Assembly (NCBI GenBank): GCA_024305745.1
Contig: JAHRBS010000007.1
Location: 2,232,001-2,296,000, forward strand
Length of the DNA: 64,000 nt
Origin: Polyporus tsugae
Taxonomy: Eukaryota > Basidiomycota > Agaricomycetes > Polyporales > Polyporaceae
Reading direction: 5' to 3'
The position numbers were made by a program, and so were the translations under genes. This document shows, piece after piece, positions 43,879 through 55,931 of the stretch; positions within the stretch are counted from its first letter, which is position 1; the number at the start of each line of letters is the position of its first letter. Under the pieces are notes generated by a model. It did not search any database. It was not told the DNA's origin and saw only the letters and a program-made list of their open reading frames with translations.

Positions 43879-45451
43879 CTAGGAAAAGCTGGCAGGAGTT
43901 CCCGGTATGAACGGCGCACGTTGGCCACCAGGTCCAGGTGTCGTCGCAGCAAGAGGCCGAGGGGCTGAAGTTGTTGTCCCAATCGTCGCAAGGCTAGCAG
44001 TGGAATGAGAGCCTGGAACAGGACGTGGAGCGCCGGAGGGAACGAATCGCTGTATCTGGGACTGGGATTTGAGGTGGGGTCTCGCCGCCGGGGTATGGCT
44101 TGTCGCTCTGTTCGGAGTCTGTGGGATGAAGCGCTGTGAAGAGCTAGACGACGCGGCTTGCGGGGTTGCCGGAGGGCGGATAGAGGGTCGTTGTGGGAGG
44201 TGCTGTGGCGTATCCTCAGTCCGTGAGGTCCTCGTTTGCGCCCTCGTAGTTGTAGACCAGGTCCCCGGAAGTGGCGGTGGCGGCATAGTCTGTTGATCGT
44301 ACTGAGCAGTTGCATCTACACGCGCCTGTGCACGCCGACTAGACCCAGATTGGATATGAGAGAGAACCGGTGCAGTCATCTTATTTTGACCTTGAGCACT
44401 GAGTGGAGGGGCATACGCGTACTGTCTGAGTACTCAACACCAATTAGCGATCTCCATCTGTGAGCTACTAATAAGGCTCACGATAGATTCCGCTGTGGCG
44501 CGGAAGGCTCGTGCGTACGATGAGACTGGCGGGAGTTGAAGGAGGGTTGATGATGGTTGGGGGGAAGAGTCAGACGGTTCGGACCAACTGGAGTCGATAA
44601 GGAGGCTACGGAACGAGGACTGGACGTTCTCTGCGCGCCATAATGGCTGAAATATCGGGGGATTCAGTCAAGAGTAAAACATGGAGCACCTTGGTATTCA
44701 CCTTTCATTGTCTATGCGCCGCCTCTTGCCGCCCGCAAAGTTGTCATCGAGATCTCCTCTCAAGCCCTGCAAATGTTGCATCAAGCCTTGATTTTCGCTT
44801 CGCAAATCGTCGACTAGTCTGGTTGCACGGTTCAGTGGGATAGCGATGAAACTGATATCTTTTTAAAGTAAGTACTTTCGGAGCCGCTTGGCTTCTGCGT
44901 GTTCCTCTTTGAGGCGTTCGTACAAGGGGCGGTATTGCAAATATTTCTTCTTGTAGAACCTGACTAAAGATGCCATCGTATTCAACTGGAACTGAGTTCG
45001 GGCGAGAGACATATGGGTGAGCACACCGTGGACTGAACCGTGTGACACGTACCCGGAGTGCGTAACTCATTGCATCAAAGGCGGCGGGCGCGGACTCGAA
45101 CCAGTTCGCCATAGGCGGCTCCAACTACCGCGCCATGAATATGGACTCTCCTGTACGTTGTTTTGGGGACGCACATCTCTGGCCATGGCGAGTACGTGTA
45201 TCCCTGTGCTCCCGCACTCCGCACAACTTTGATCCGCATCTTTGAGCACCAAGGAGTCCTTAGTTGGTCTGTGCGGAATGTAGTGGGAAGGACATACTGA
45301 GATGATTGTTGCAAACGACGTGTCCGCACTCGGTCAACCAGAAAGGGACGTTCGAAAGCGCACCAGAGTCGTCGATGTACTCTAGCTGGCATATGCCACA
45401 ACCGACGAACTCCCAGAAGTTGAATTCGGGAGGCGCAGAGATATGCGACAT
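43879..45451 (-). CDS. RING-finger protein, Zip3/Hei10-like candidate
   Basis: Multi-exon, start at 45451. The RING is N-terminal: FVGCGICQLEY, WLTECGHVVCNNHL and, across an intron, NADQSCAECGSTGIHVLAM give C-x2-C, C-x-H-x2-C and C-x2-C pairs. A helical part follows: LEPPMANWFESAPAAFDAMS, then after an intron FQLNTMASLVRFYKKKYLQY and LYERLKEEHAEAKRLRK, then VDDLRSENQGLMQHLQGL with GGKRRRIDNE. The C-terminus (about 200 residues) is S/P/T/Q-rich and ends GTPASFS. A short N-terminal RING, a coiled coil and an S/P-rich tail is the layout of the Zip3/RNF212/Hei10 SUMO/ubiquitin ligases that mark meiotic crossover sites. The assignment rests on layout, not on measured identity. Confidence 0.78.
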
Positions 45452-45980
45452 GTCTTCACGGCGTCTGGAGGAGAGGTTGCGGGTGTTCGGGGAGCTAAGC
45501 AGAGCGAGGTGAGCTGCAACAGAAGACTGAAGTGATCTGGCCGCCGTCCCGTTCCCGCGGCCTTGTGATGGATCGCGTCTGTGACGCGTCACATCGCGAA
45601 TAAATATCACTTTCACGGCAACGCCCGCGGCTCTGGGCAGCTCTGGAGTCTGGACAGAGCTCGAGCAACCCCACTGTAACTGTTTTTCAAGGCGCACACG
45701 ATAACTAACTTGAGTTCTTGAGGCAGTAATGAGGCTCTGATAGTTGGATCTGAGAAGTCGAAGCATGAACACTGACATGCTGGTGGACGGTGGCGCGTGC
45801 ATCAGTAGAGTCAGCGAGGCGGGCGTCACTAGAAGCGGACCCTGACGCGGATGTCCGAACCAGGAGATCAGACTGGGGGCTGCAGCGGAACTATCTCTCA
45901 TCTCCTCCCGTCCATCCTCTCTCGACTCCCGTCTAGGCTTCCACGTCGACGCCTTCGCCTTTCCGGAGTCTGCATCGACC
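45452..45980. promoter_or_regulatory. Divergent intergenic region, RING gene / JmjC gene
   Basis: 529 bp between divergent starts. A CGTGTGACGCGTCAC-like stretch at about 45570-45595 resembles a CRE/ATF-type palindrome (TGACGCGTCA). No gene is seen. The regulatory role is inferred. Confidence 0.35.
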
Positions 45981-48900
45981 ATGGCTATGGAACGGAAGCG
46001 GTTGGAAATAGCGCGCTCAGGCTTCGACAAACCCTGGTCCGTCCAGGGGCCTGCAGCACCCGGCCGTGCGCAAATCTTGCCACCCCTGCCTCGTACCCCC
46101 GAGTTCCTCACCAAAAAGATTCCTCCAAGCGCGAATACCCGTCCCCAAGATAGTCCCGTTGCAGGCCCGTCGTCCAGACCCCTAGACGTGCCAGCGAGCA
46201 TTGTTCCTAAGGAGAGCCTTTCGGCAAGGCCTTCCCCACCTCCCGCTTTCACCCTCCCTTCTGCACCCCGCCTCTCTGAAGGACCTAGAGCAACTCCTGC
46301 ACCTCCGCGAATTTCTTGCGAAGGATGGAATGTCTCGGAGCTATGTAGGAAGTACCCTAACTTCCATGAGGTGCGCAGAGTGAAGGCATCTACGGTCCAC
46401 GAAGACCTTTCGCGGATAATGGACGAGTACGAGAATGCTGGGAACCCCCTCATCATCGAGGGATGGGATGAACATCCAGATTGGAGACCAGATTTGTTGA
46501 ATCTGGATTGGTTGCTTGCGGAGGTCAAAGATAAAGGTGCGTATGTCCTGCTCCATATGAATTTCCCGAGACGACCGTATGCGGCAGAACTGCACGTTCG
46601 CAATGTACACGATCGGAAGGATTACAGTACGGACCTGCCGACTTTTGTCGACATGTGTCGCAAACTGCCAGTGTATCACGAACCAGGAGGTAAGTACCAG
46701 CATTTCCGCCGTAGTGATCAAGTGTTCATGGGGTCTGCGTCGAATAGAGGTCTACAGGGTGTACTGGAAAGACGCGGAATGCCCATCGCAATGGAAAGAA
46801 TGGCTAGGGAAGATCCTTCCGCCGGAGTTACTTCCTGGATGCTCCGGGGACTTTCTTCGGCACCTCTACCCTTCCGTACGCCTTTACTTATTCTTAGGAC
46901 ATGCACATATGCTCAACGAGTCCTCTGCGTATAACAGGAAGCTGTGGAGTCCCTTATGTGCTACCTTGGTATTGGCGATACTTATACGGCGGCTCACAAG
47001 GATATCTGTTCGTCCTCGGGCCACAACCTGATGTGCTTCTCCGAGAACGGCGGCTCCTCGTTTTGGTTTATGACCGAATCCCAAGCCGCACCCAAGGCGG
47101 CCGAGTACTTTCAGAAGGTTCTCGGAGAGGAGCTTGACTGGGAGACACACGTCACGACGCTCGAAGAACTTAGCAACGCGCCGTTTGACGTGTACGTCGC
47201 AGAACAGAAGGTCGGCGACCTCGTCCTCGTGCCCCCAAGGAGCGTGCACCAAGTCGTCAACCAAGGCGGACTGGCTATGAAGACTAGCTGGTCTCGCATG
47301 ACGCTCCAGGGACTGAAGACTGCGCTGCATAGCGAGTTGCCGGTCTATCGCAGGTACCTGCGTTCGTACGCCTCCTGCTCTATGTGTGCTCAAATCTCTT
47401 TCCGTCTGCTAGGGTGTGTCGACCGGAGCAGTACAGGATTAAGACCATCCTGTATCGTACAATCCTCCACCACACCGACTCCCTCCGATCCTCCCTCGCA
47501 TCCAAATCTACAAACGATACGAACGGCAGTCTCGTTGGTATCGACACGCTGAACATAGAATATGCCTCCAGTGAGAGCGGCCGCGATTCCGAACCACCAT
47601 CCACACCCCCGCCGCGGCCAAGCGTCGAACAGCGTGCGGACATGTTACGCTCCCTTGTCGAACTTTTCGACGAGGTCCTCCTCGAGGAGTATGCTGCCTG
47701 CCATAACTGGCTTCCCCATGTGCTCGGCTCTGACAAGTCGGGATGGTCGGTGACGACCGAGACGTCCATGCGGCGAAAACTCGTCCTCGTCCCACCTAGC
47801 GATGCCCGCGACCGCACGGAGAAGCAGCGGGCGGGCGCATGTAACTTCGCGTGCGACTTCTGTGGTGCGGACATCTTCCAGAGCTTCTTCGAGTGCCGGA
47901 CGTGCTCTGGGTCAAGCGGGCAGTCCACTCAAGCTGGCGACGGTTTGCTTGTTTGTCCCGCTTGCTATGTCGAAGGGCGGAGCTGCGAGTGCGACAGGAT
48001 GAAGCCGGTGCAGTGTCGGCCGCTTCATGTTCTGATCGCCGACCGGAATCGCGCGGCGGAGGTGTTGCGTCAGATCGCTCTCACTTCGAATGTGAAGGCT
48101 CCTGTGGACCTCCAAGAAAGGTGCGTAGCGATGACAGGACCGTGCGAACCGTCTCACCAATAGCGCAGTGACCTACGCGAACACAAAAATATCCGGGTGT
48201 TCGAGGCTGCTTGCGCATATCGAGAACTCAAGCTGAAATGCAACGGCGAGGAGCGGCATTGTAGGGCAACTGACAAACATCTTGCGCCTCCGTCAGCCGG
48301 TCTACGGTGTACGAAGTGCAAGTACTGGAAGTGTTTCCTCCATCATCTCCGTCTAGGTACCCATGCCGCAGAAGCGGTTCTCGCACTTGCCAAGAGCGAG
48401 GAGGACTTTCACAAGGCCCACAAGGATAACACTCTCAAAGGCAAGAATTCTTCCGTTAAGCTTTACAATGTCCATGGCAGCAAGATCAAGACCAGGCTTA
48501 CGATCGCGGCGAGGAGTTTCCCGAGATGCAAGCCCTGGCATGCCAAAACGAGGGCAGGGTTTTATGATACAGAGTTCGAGGTGGAACCTGAGGTTAGTGA
48601 GTTCGAAAGTGTGCGCAAAATGATGACAGCTGACCACTGGTATAGCTTGACGACGAACTGTCCCCGTCGTCACCGACACCATCTGGCTCGGGTTTGAAGG
48701 GCACTTCAAGACATACCCCAACCCGACTAGACCTAAGCGCCTCTTCCCTTCAGCCACTGGATGCAGGCGAAACCTCACCACTCACTTCATTGGATTCGGA
48801 TAGTCCCGAGAGGCTGGTCACCGCAACGCACTATCCAGAGGGGCCGGCTCACGTGCTGGGCGATCCAGAGCAGCTGATTATCTCAGTCGGCAGCTCCGAC

Positions 48901-51900
48901 GTGCCCGTGGATGTTTTCGGTGACCCTGTGAACTCCAGCCAACACCGGTCGCCTTCCGTATCCCCCACCGCGACCGTCGTAGACGCGGGCTCAGAGGTCG
49001 AAGTATCCGAGATCGTGATTCAGTCGGGTCTTCCGCGTTCGCGGCAAGCACGTCAAAACAAGGCGTATGTGGAGATTTCGCGCCCGAAGCATCCCAAACG
49101 AACCGCATCGCTTTCCTCGGATGAGCCGGAATGGGTTGACGAACCTCCGCCGAAGAAGTCCCGATCGACGCATGAACGTGCGAGTGAGAATAAACAGGGG
49201 ACAGCTCGAGGAAGGTCGGAGAGCAGGACCGAGCCCGCGGCCATGCGTCCAGTAAGTTGGAACGTCATTGTGGTTGTGGTGTTTTTATCCCGTCTTCCAT
49301 GCTAATCACGATGCAGTCTGCTCGTCGCAAATCGAAGGCAAGAAGCGCTTCGGAAGAGGACTTTGTCGGAGCTTCTTACGGAGAAGACCTCGCGTCTGCT
49401 CTCTCCAGGGCAGGGGCTGGTCAGACCCCCATCTTCACCCAGTCGGGTGCTGAGCGCTCATCTGGCCCTTTGCTGAGACGACCAACAGCAGTCAGACGCA
49501 TCATGTCTCCCGACTCGGACAGAGGCGCTTCACCGACACGCTCAGAACCAAGCAACTCAGCTCCACCAGCCCCTATCGCATCCTCCTCGATGAACGCCAC
49601 CCGACCACTCCCGCGTAATGCGCTCAAACACAAACAAACCACTTTCCGTCCCGGGAAGCTTACAACCGCGTCAGCCAGTGCCGATATCGAGGCCTCTCGT
49701 CCACCGAAGCGCAAGAGGGGAAAGCCTCCGGGCATACCTCACGATCAAATCAACAACAGAGTAGTATCCCGACATCAAGAGGAGCGGAGTCCTCGCAAGA
49801 AAGCGCGTGTGGCGCAGCGTCCCGACCCGGAGGTCATTGAGATTGATGATGAACCTATACCAATAAATCCATCTCGCTGTCGTTCCCCAGAACCCGCGTT
49901 GAGGACTGCTCGTCTGGGTTACCGTTCCTCATCACACCCTCCACCACCTCCGCCACCTCTGCCGCCCAAGCTACGCGATCACACTCCACATGCGAACGTG
50001 GCTGGGCCCTCTCATGTCGGTAATTCTGGCCAAAGCGCATCGCCTGTCGAACTTCAAGCTGGCTCTCACCCTTCTGATCCTGCTCCCACTCCTGTTCTCA
50101 ACCCTGCACCTGTTTCTGCCCCTGCCCCTGCACCTCCCGGCCCCCCACCTCCTCCACTTAATACCGGCTCTGCTCTCGCTTCCTCCTCAACGCTTGTACC
50201 GGCTTTAGCGTCCACTCATGCACATCCTCCGTCTCTCAACGGCTCTCCTCCTCCACCTGAATTAAACGCAACCCCTGCACGTGCGTTATCCCTTCAGCCT
50301 ATGGAGGGCAGCAACTTCATGGCTATGGCGGGTGTGCTCGATTTCGCGTCCAGAGCCATGGTATTCGCCGGGACATTGGATGAGGTATCTAAGCAGCTCA
50401 TGCAGAAATACGAAGGGGTCCAGCGGAGGTTAGACAACCTCGAAGCCCGAGAACCATCGGTTGGCCAGTGTCAGCCGTCCGTCGACGAGATAGCCCAACT
50501 TCTTGCGCGGATGCAAAAGCTGGAACAAGAAACTATCAAGTTGCGCGAGGAGACGACGAAGGAGCGCGCCGAGCGAGAGGAAGAAGCTATCCGGTTGCGT
50601 GAGATAGCGACCCGTGCAGAACGAGGGGAAGAGATTGCCCAGTTACACAAAGAGATCATCCAGTTACGCGAAGAGATCAAGAAGGAGCGCAACGAACGGC
50701 ATTATATGGCAAACGAGATGCGCAAACTTCAGGAGGAGCTTCAAACTTGCAAGGCGTCTCACGCGGATTGTGTCAAGAAGGAGGACCTCCCGTCAGCCGT
50801 AGAGGATGCAGTATCTAGCCTCATGCTTATGTTGAGGAAATCCACGGAGGACATGGTGGGGAAAGCTCTTGAAAGGCAGCAGGTGCTCCGCGCGACCACA
50901 ATTCTCCCCATGGAGCAACGTCCTGCGGACCTTCTACCACCCCCTTCTGAGGATGGACTTGCCGGCGATAGTCGGCTGCAGTTGGAGGACTCGAGACAGG
51001 TGCGTATCCAGACCTTCCACGATCGAAGCCGTTTGTCCCTAATCCACAGCCAGGGTCACCAACCCCCTCCCGGTCAACGTCAACTCCTTCCTGGTCAATA
51101 TCAACCCCCTCCTGGTCAGTATCAACCCCCTCCTGGTCAGCACCAATACCCTCCTGGCCAGCACCAACCCCCTCCTGGTCAGCACCAACCCCCTCCTGGT
51201 CAGCACCAACCCCCTCCTGGCCAGCATCCATGGCATGGTCCAGACGGCATGTCTGGGCAGCAACGGCGGGGGGGCATGCCCGTTCAGCCTCCACCAATGC
51301 AGAATGGCCAGCAGTTCAATAGTAGCAATCAGTGTGTCTTCAACCAGCAGCGCCGTCACAATCACCAAGGCGGACCCCCCAACTCCGGTAGTTATCCCAA
51401 TCATTCGGCATATCGACAGCAGAACGCGAGCAATCAGCGTCCTTACTACAACAACAACGCGCGCAATAACAATCCTGTCAATAACTGGTCAGGTAGGCTT
51501 CAGGATCGTCAATCTGACCGCGGCCGCTATCTTGGCGAGGATCCGTTCCGCGATGGTCGTCGCCATGAAGAGCCCACTCGCGATCGACCTCGACAGGAGT
51601 CCCTTTCTCGTGGTAGAAGTGTCGATGCGAGGAGTGAACGCAGCCCTGGTTAGTCCCAGCCTACCGATCAATCTGATTTGTTTGTCTACAATCTCATTGC
51701 GCTTCCGCAGCTCATCCGCACCGGGACCGTTCCCGTTCCGCCGCGCAAAGCTACCGTTCTGGAGACACAGAACAAGATAAAATGTCCCCCATCCACCAGT
51801 TCGACGACTCCCCGCGCGATGCGGACAAGACTGGGCCCAGCACGTCGATCGAGACCATCGAAGACTATATGTCGGAGAAATCTCAATGGTCTCGCTCCGA

Positions 51901-52360
51901 CATTCAAGAGAGCTCCTTCACCCAGAGAGGTACGCCATTCTTCTGCAAATCGCCGTAGAACTGTCGCTGAAGCCGCGACGCAGAGGGCAACGCAGCCCGC
52001 GCTTCTAATAGTTGCCCACCCTCGCGTCGTTCCCGCTCTCGTTCCCATTCGCGCGGCCGTTTCCCATCGCGCCATCGTGCTCGGGATGCTCGCCGGTCCG
52101 CATCTCCACGCATATCCGGGTCTCGCCATCGCTCTTCAATTCGGTCCGGGTCTCATAGATCTCATCGCTCTCCACACCGGTCTATATCTCGTCATCGCTC
52201 TAAACGTTCTCAGTCCCGTCACCACCCCCGCCAATCGCAGTCCCGTGATCACTCTCGCCGGCCCCAGTCCCGTCACCCGTCACCACTCTCTAACCGTAGC
52301 AACGGCGTTGCCGTTAGCAAACCCCCCACTCGCAACCGTAGCAATCCTATCCGTCAATAG
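45981..52360 (+). CDS. JmjC-domain protein with zinc finger, coiled coil, QPPPG repeats and RS tail
   Basis: Ten exons (45981-46536, 46588-46689, 46748-46875, 46938-47353, 47413-48120, 48169-48592, 48646-49251, 49317-51648, 51711-51929, 51984-52360) close to 1,955 aa. JmjC domain at about 200-395: AAHKDICSSSGHNLMCF gives the Fe-binding H282 and D284, and SVHQVVNQGG gives H366, so all three metal ligands are present, as needed for a 2-oxoglutarate-dependent histone demethylase. A cysteine-rich block follows (CDFCGADIFQSFFECRTC, CPACYVEGRSCECDRM), then RCTKCKYWKCFLHHL. After a long S/P/R region come an alpha-helical coiled coil (about 1340-1475), eight Q-x-Q-x-PPG-like heptapeptides (about 1561-1617), an N/Q/G/R-rich part, and a C-terminal arginine-serine domain of about 100 residues. 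Joining the JmjC half to the RS half depends on the introns at 48593-48645 and 49252-49316; both are canonical and keep phase, but two genes cannot be excluded. Confidence 0.82.
51057..51229 (+). repeat. Coding 21-bp minisatellite
   Basis: About eight tandem 21-bp units of the form CAN-CAACCCCCTCCTGGTCAG inside the JmjC gene encode the heptapeptide QxQPPPG (variants QRQLLPG and QHQYPPG). Third-position differences (GGT/GGC, CAG/CAA, CAC/TAT) show that the left units are older and the right ones nearly identical. The unit length keeps frame for any copy number. Confidence 0.92.
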
Positions 52361-53003
52361 CACAGTGTCACCACTACCACTCCTGTATTCTCCGCAATGT
52401 ACCACACGATCATGTCTGGTTACACCTCATTAATCTAAGTGTCGGCGTCTGACCAGCATTCAGAGCGTCCGTGAGTTTATTTAGGACCACCACCCCGCAC
52501 TACGCCGTGGAATCGAGGTATCGCTTGGAGGTTATTATAACATTACGGCGAACTGTATTCGTAAGGGCGTGAGGAGGGTAGAAAGAACCGAAGTGCGCAT
52601 ACGCGGAAGGGGATAGCGATGATCATCGTACAGGTGAAACGTGGGCCATATGTATGGAATGCGGACGAGGTGACGACTGCCGAGGGCTTAGCAAAATCGT
52701 GTATGAAAGAAATATGAGCTGAGAGCAGAGGTATCAGTCAGTGATTGATTGTAAAGAGACAGCGAACAGCGCGGGGTAAATGGGGAGAGAGAGGGAGAGG
52801 GAGAGAGGGAATGAGTGAGAGACAGCGGAACCACCTTGAGACAGGGAAAGGAAAGGAGAAGAGACATGAGCAATGACCGAATCCGCAACCAAAAATCCAC
52901 CAGAATAAACCGATCGTATAGAACCAAACGTAAGGACAGGACGGATGAGAGCGTATGCGTAAGGGGCGTAATCTGCGTGGGGTGGCGCATGTGCGCGCGT
53001 CGC
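52361..53003. other. Convergent 3' intergenic region with GA-rich tract
   Basis: About 640 bp between the JmjC and CK1 stops. It has no gene. A purine tract of GGGAGA/GAGAGG units at 52781-52826 on the plus strand would lie as a CU-rich stretch in a CK1 3' UTR. Confidence 0.5.
52781..52826 (+). repeat. GA-rich low-complexity tract
   Basis: An uninterrupted purine run of GAGAG/GGGAGA units with no perfect period, lying downstream of the CK1 stop codon. Confidence 0.7.
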
Positions 53004-55261
53004 TCATCCACATCGACATGTCAGGATCTTCCAGAGTGTGTTCTTCGGGGGCTCGGCCTCTTGCTGCCCGTGGAAATCGCCGCCATTCGCGACACCGACC
53101 TCGCCGCCCATGGCGCGGACGTTGCTCAGCGCGGGTGGTGCGGCACCAGTGTTGGACACCATTGGAGATGCGCGACCGTATGGCTGCTGAGTGGCCGAGT
53201 ACTCCTCCCTGCCGTACGTGTCATATCCCGTATTCGCATAAGGATGTGAGGCGCCTTGCTGTTGCTGGCTCAGCCTGGGCCCGGCCACCGGGACGTTGAC
53301 CTGCGCTTCCGCAGACATGTTCGGGTTACCACCAAGGGCAGGGCTGAGGGCCATTGGGTGTCGTGACTTCGAGCCGGCACGGACGAGGGCGGGCGAAGGG
53401 GGAATGACGGGGTTGCCTGCCTGGGATGCACGTCGACGATCGTCGCGGGCTGCCCGCTCGGCTCGACGGGAATCGTACTGCTGAGGCGTGGCAGGCGTGT
53501 TCTGTATTTGCGCAAGAATCTGGTTCCCGCCGCCCTAGAACGCACAGAAGCCGTCAGTATACAGATATCCCCCTCGTGGACGAGAAGCCGGGGCCAATAC
53601 CCACCATTGACGCTTCCCAACCTCTCCCACCTGGTCATAATCGGCAAACTTAGTCTCTGGGACACGTTCGTGGAAGCCACCATGCGGCTCACCGTTCAGA
53701 AGGTTCCAGTCATAAACGCCGTCTTCTACATCGCCGTTGTTCTTCAAAACCTTAGCAAACAGCTCTCGGAGAAAGTCGTAATCAGGCGTCTCCTCAAATC
53801 CAAGTTTCCGTACATAGTTGAGATAGATGGAAAACTCCTCTGCGGGTAGTTGGTCTAGTCGGAAACCGAGGAGAGGGCCAATGATACATATGCACGTACC
53901 AGGGAAGCCTTCACACAGCTCCTTGATGGGTGTCGTCTGCTTCTTCTCACCAATCTTCTCGTACTTCTGCTTGTTCGTCGCGGCCTTGAGGCCTTGCCAT
54001 GGTAGACTCCCGCGAAGGAAGTACATGAAGACGTGCCCGAGGGCCTCGAGATCATCTCTGCGTGATTGCTCTGGGACGGACCAAATGTTTCAGACTACAA
54101 GACTCATCGACCGTGATCACGAAAACGACGTACCCCGGCCCAAATGAGTGTTAATGCTCATGTACCGCGCCGTTCCGCTCAAGCTCTTCCGTTCCCGGTA
54201 CGGTATATGCTGCTTGGTCTTGGGATCTCGATATTGCTTGGCCATGCCAAAGTCAACGACGTGAATCACTGACGGGCACAGCGGATCAATCACTAGTGTG
54301 TCGCCGGTCCGCGGGCCGCTGGACTCACCATTCGCGTTCTTCGTACCCGGACGGCCAATCAGAAAGTTGTCGGGCTTGATGTCGCGGTAGATGAGGTTCT
54401 TGTCGTGGACCGTTTGCACGCGGGTTAGCTACAAGGCAATGTCGGGCGCAGAGGAAGGACGCATCGCCGGAGTTAGCATTGCGCAGCCCGCATATGTGTT
54501 CCGACGGAGAAGAGAGACAATGGAGTAGCACTCACCATCTGCCTAGCCGCCATGCACACCGTCTTGATCGAAAACTTCCTCCCACACATATCAAACAAGT
54601 CCTCTAAGCTCGGGCCCAAGAGATCGATGACGAGGATGTTGTGGAGGCCTTCCTGACCGAAGTGGTATATCTGCGGGATACCGGCTGCAGAGTGTGGACA
54701 CGTGCAACAGAGAAAGGCGTCCCATGAGCACCAGCGAAGCAAAGCGCAGGCGGAAAGGATGGAGGATACGCACGACAGCCAGCGAGGATACGGTATGAGC
54801 GACACTCATCGCGCAACTGGGGTGCCTCTGCTTTCCTCGGCTCCTACACGAGCCAGCGGCGAGGTTGGGTGGTCGGAGGGGCGGCGATAGCAGGAGCAGA
54901 GTGCGCGCAATGGCCGAATGGAAATGAACAGACCTCCGTTAGCAACGCGGATCGACGCCGGGCCCGAGAAGGGCACCACAGCGGGAGATTAATGGACACA
55001 TACGAATTTGATGGCGACGGTCTGCGAGTTGAGCAGATTTGTGCCTACATACGCAAGCCACAAACGCGATCAGCCTCGTGCCTCGCCGTCGCCGCGGGCC
55101 ACGTCGCATTGGCGTACAAGACACTGCGGGGCGCAGGAAGAGGGTTCGTGCGGAGACAGACCTTCAAAGATGACCCCGAACGAGCCCTCGCCGATCTTCT
55201 TCCCGACACGATAGTGTGCGCCGACCACGTTGTTGGACGAGGAGGAGTTGTGGGAGGACAT
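53004..55261 (-). CDS. Casein kinase 1, membrane-associated Yck/Cki1 type
   Basis: Serine/threonine kinase, multi-exon. Exon 1 gives [23 protein letters not shown] (glycine loop). Short exons then give [13 protein letters not shown] (catalytic Lys), [20 protein letters not shown], and [31 protein letters not shown]. The catalytic loop is [14 protein letters not shown], the DFG region [15 protein letters not shown], and the CK1-specific loop [14 protein letters not shown]. Later exons have [24 protein letters not shown] and [22 protein letters not shown]. The tail of about 190 residues is Q/S/G-rich, and the protein ends KILTCRCG. A cysteine pair at the extreme C-terminus after a hydrophobic stretch is how Yck-type kinases are palmitoylated and held at the plasma membrane, so this is assigned to that class rather than to the nuclear Hrr25 class. 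Confidence 0.93.
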
Positions 55262-55931
55262 GGCCGAGGGCGTCGGGGTGCGTGGAGGGGAGGGGCGGAA
55301 GGAGAGGATGGGGGCGGAGGAAGAGGACGTCGGCCGGGGCTGGTCGCTTGAGCTTGAAGCTTGAGGGCGGAGAGAGCTCAGACCTGCGAGTCGGCGACCA
55401 GGAACCAGCTTTCCGGTCTCGGCACTCCCCGAGCCCCTTCAAGTTCCCCACATGGCTTTCCCCCAGCCCATCCTCACCTGCCTCCACACTGTTCCCCAGT
55501 GGCCAGACCGTTGAGCACATGGCCATCATTGGATCCAGAGACAGAGAGATCGCATTGCAGGGTCATACAACAACTATGGAAGAAACTACCGACAGGGACC
55601 AAACTAACGGGATCGTACAAGAGAACGTGTAATGCAACTGGTATGGATGGAGGTGTCGTTAGCGTCGCAACCACGGAGACGGTGAGCGAGAACACGTTGT
55701 CCAGGGAGACATCAGTCGGTGCAGAGGCGAGTAAAGGTAGCACACACAGCGCCAGTCAACACGGAAAGGCTCCATGGTGGCTGCACAGGTAGAGTATTAG
55801 ATGGAGAGTGGAGGGTGCCCCGGCCCAGGTGAATGAATTCCAGAGGGCGAACTCGCGCGACGCTCGGGGCAGATTTTAACAATGCCCGCCGAGCAGGGCC
55901 CGTATCGTCACGATGAACGGAAGGTAATTAA
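55262..55931. promoter_or_regulatory. Intergenic region upstream of CK1
   Basis: About 670 bp between the CK1 start and the Gid4 stop (same strand). No gene. It contains the AAGCTT repeat at 55346-55367 and should hold the CK1 promoter. Confidence 0.45.
55346..55367. repeat. GCTTGAGCTTGAAGCTTGAG repeat
   Basis: Three units of GCTTGA(A/G), the third member of the dispersed AAGCTTGA family; about 85 bp upstream of the CK1 start codon. Confidence 0.65.

Noticed and set aside
45075..45155. tRNA-like sequence on the minus strand (B-box-like GGTTCGAGTCC and an A-box-like TGGCGCGGTAGTTGG)
   Set aside because: The T-arm and acceptor stems do not pair, and the sequence is fully explained by an intron end and exon of the RING gene (LEPPMANWFESAP).
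51678..52433. 251-codon plus-strand frame rich in L, A, P and V after the JmjC coding region
   Set aside because: The alternative frame, reached by two canonical introns, gives an RS-rich tail in phase with the upstream exon; the L/A/P frame is its shadow.
54869..55351. Plus-strand 160-codon Gly/Arg-rich frame
   Set aside because: Lies opposite CK1 exon 1 and its upstream region; the CK1 glycine-loop exon explains the strand.
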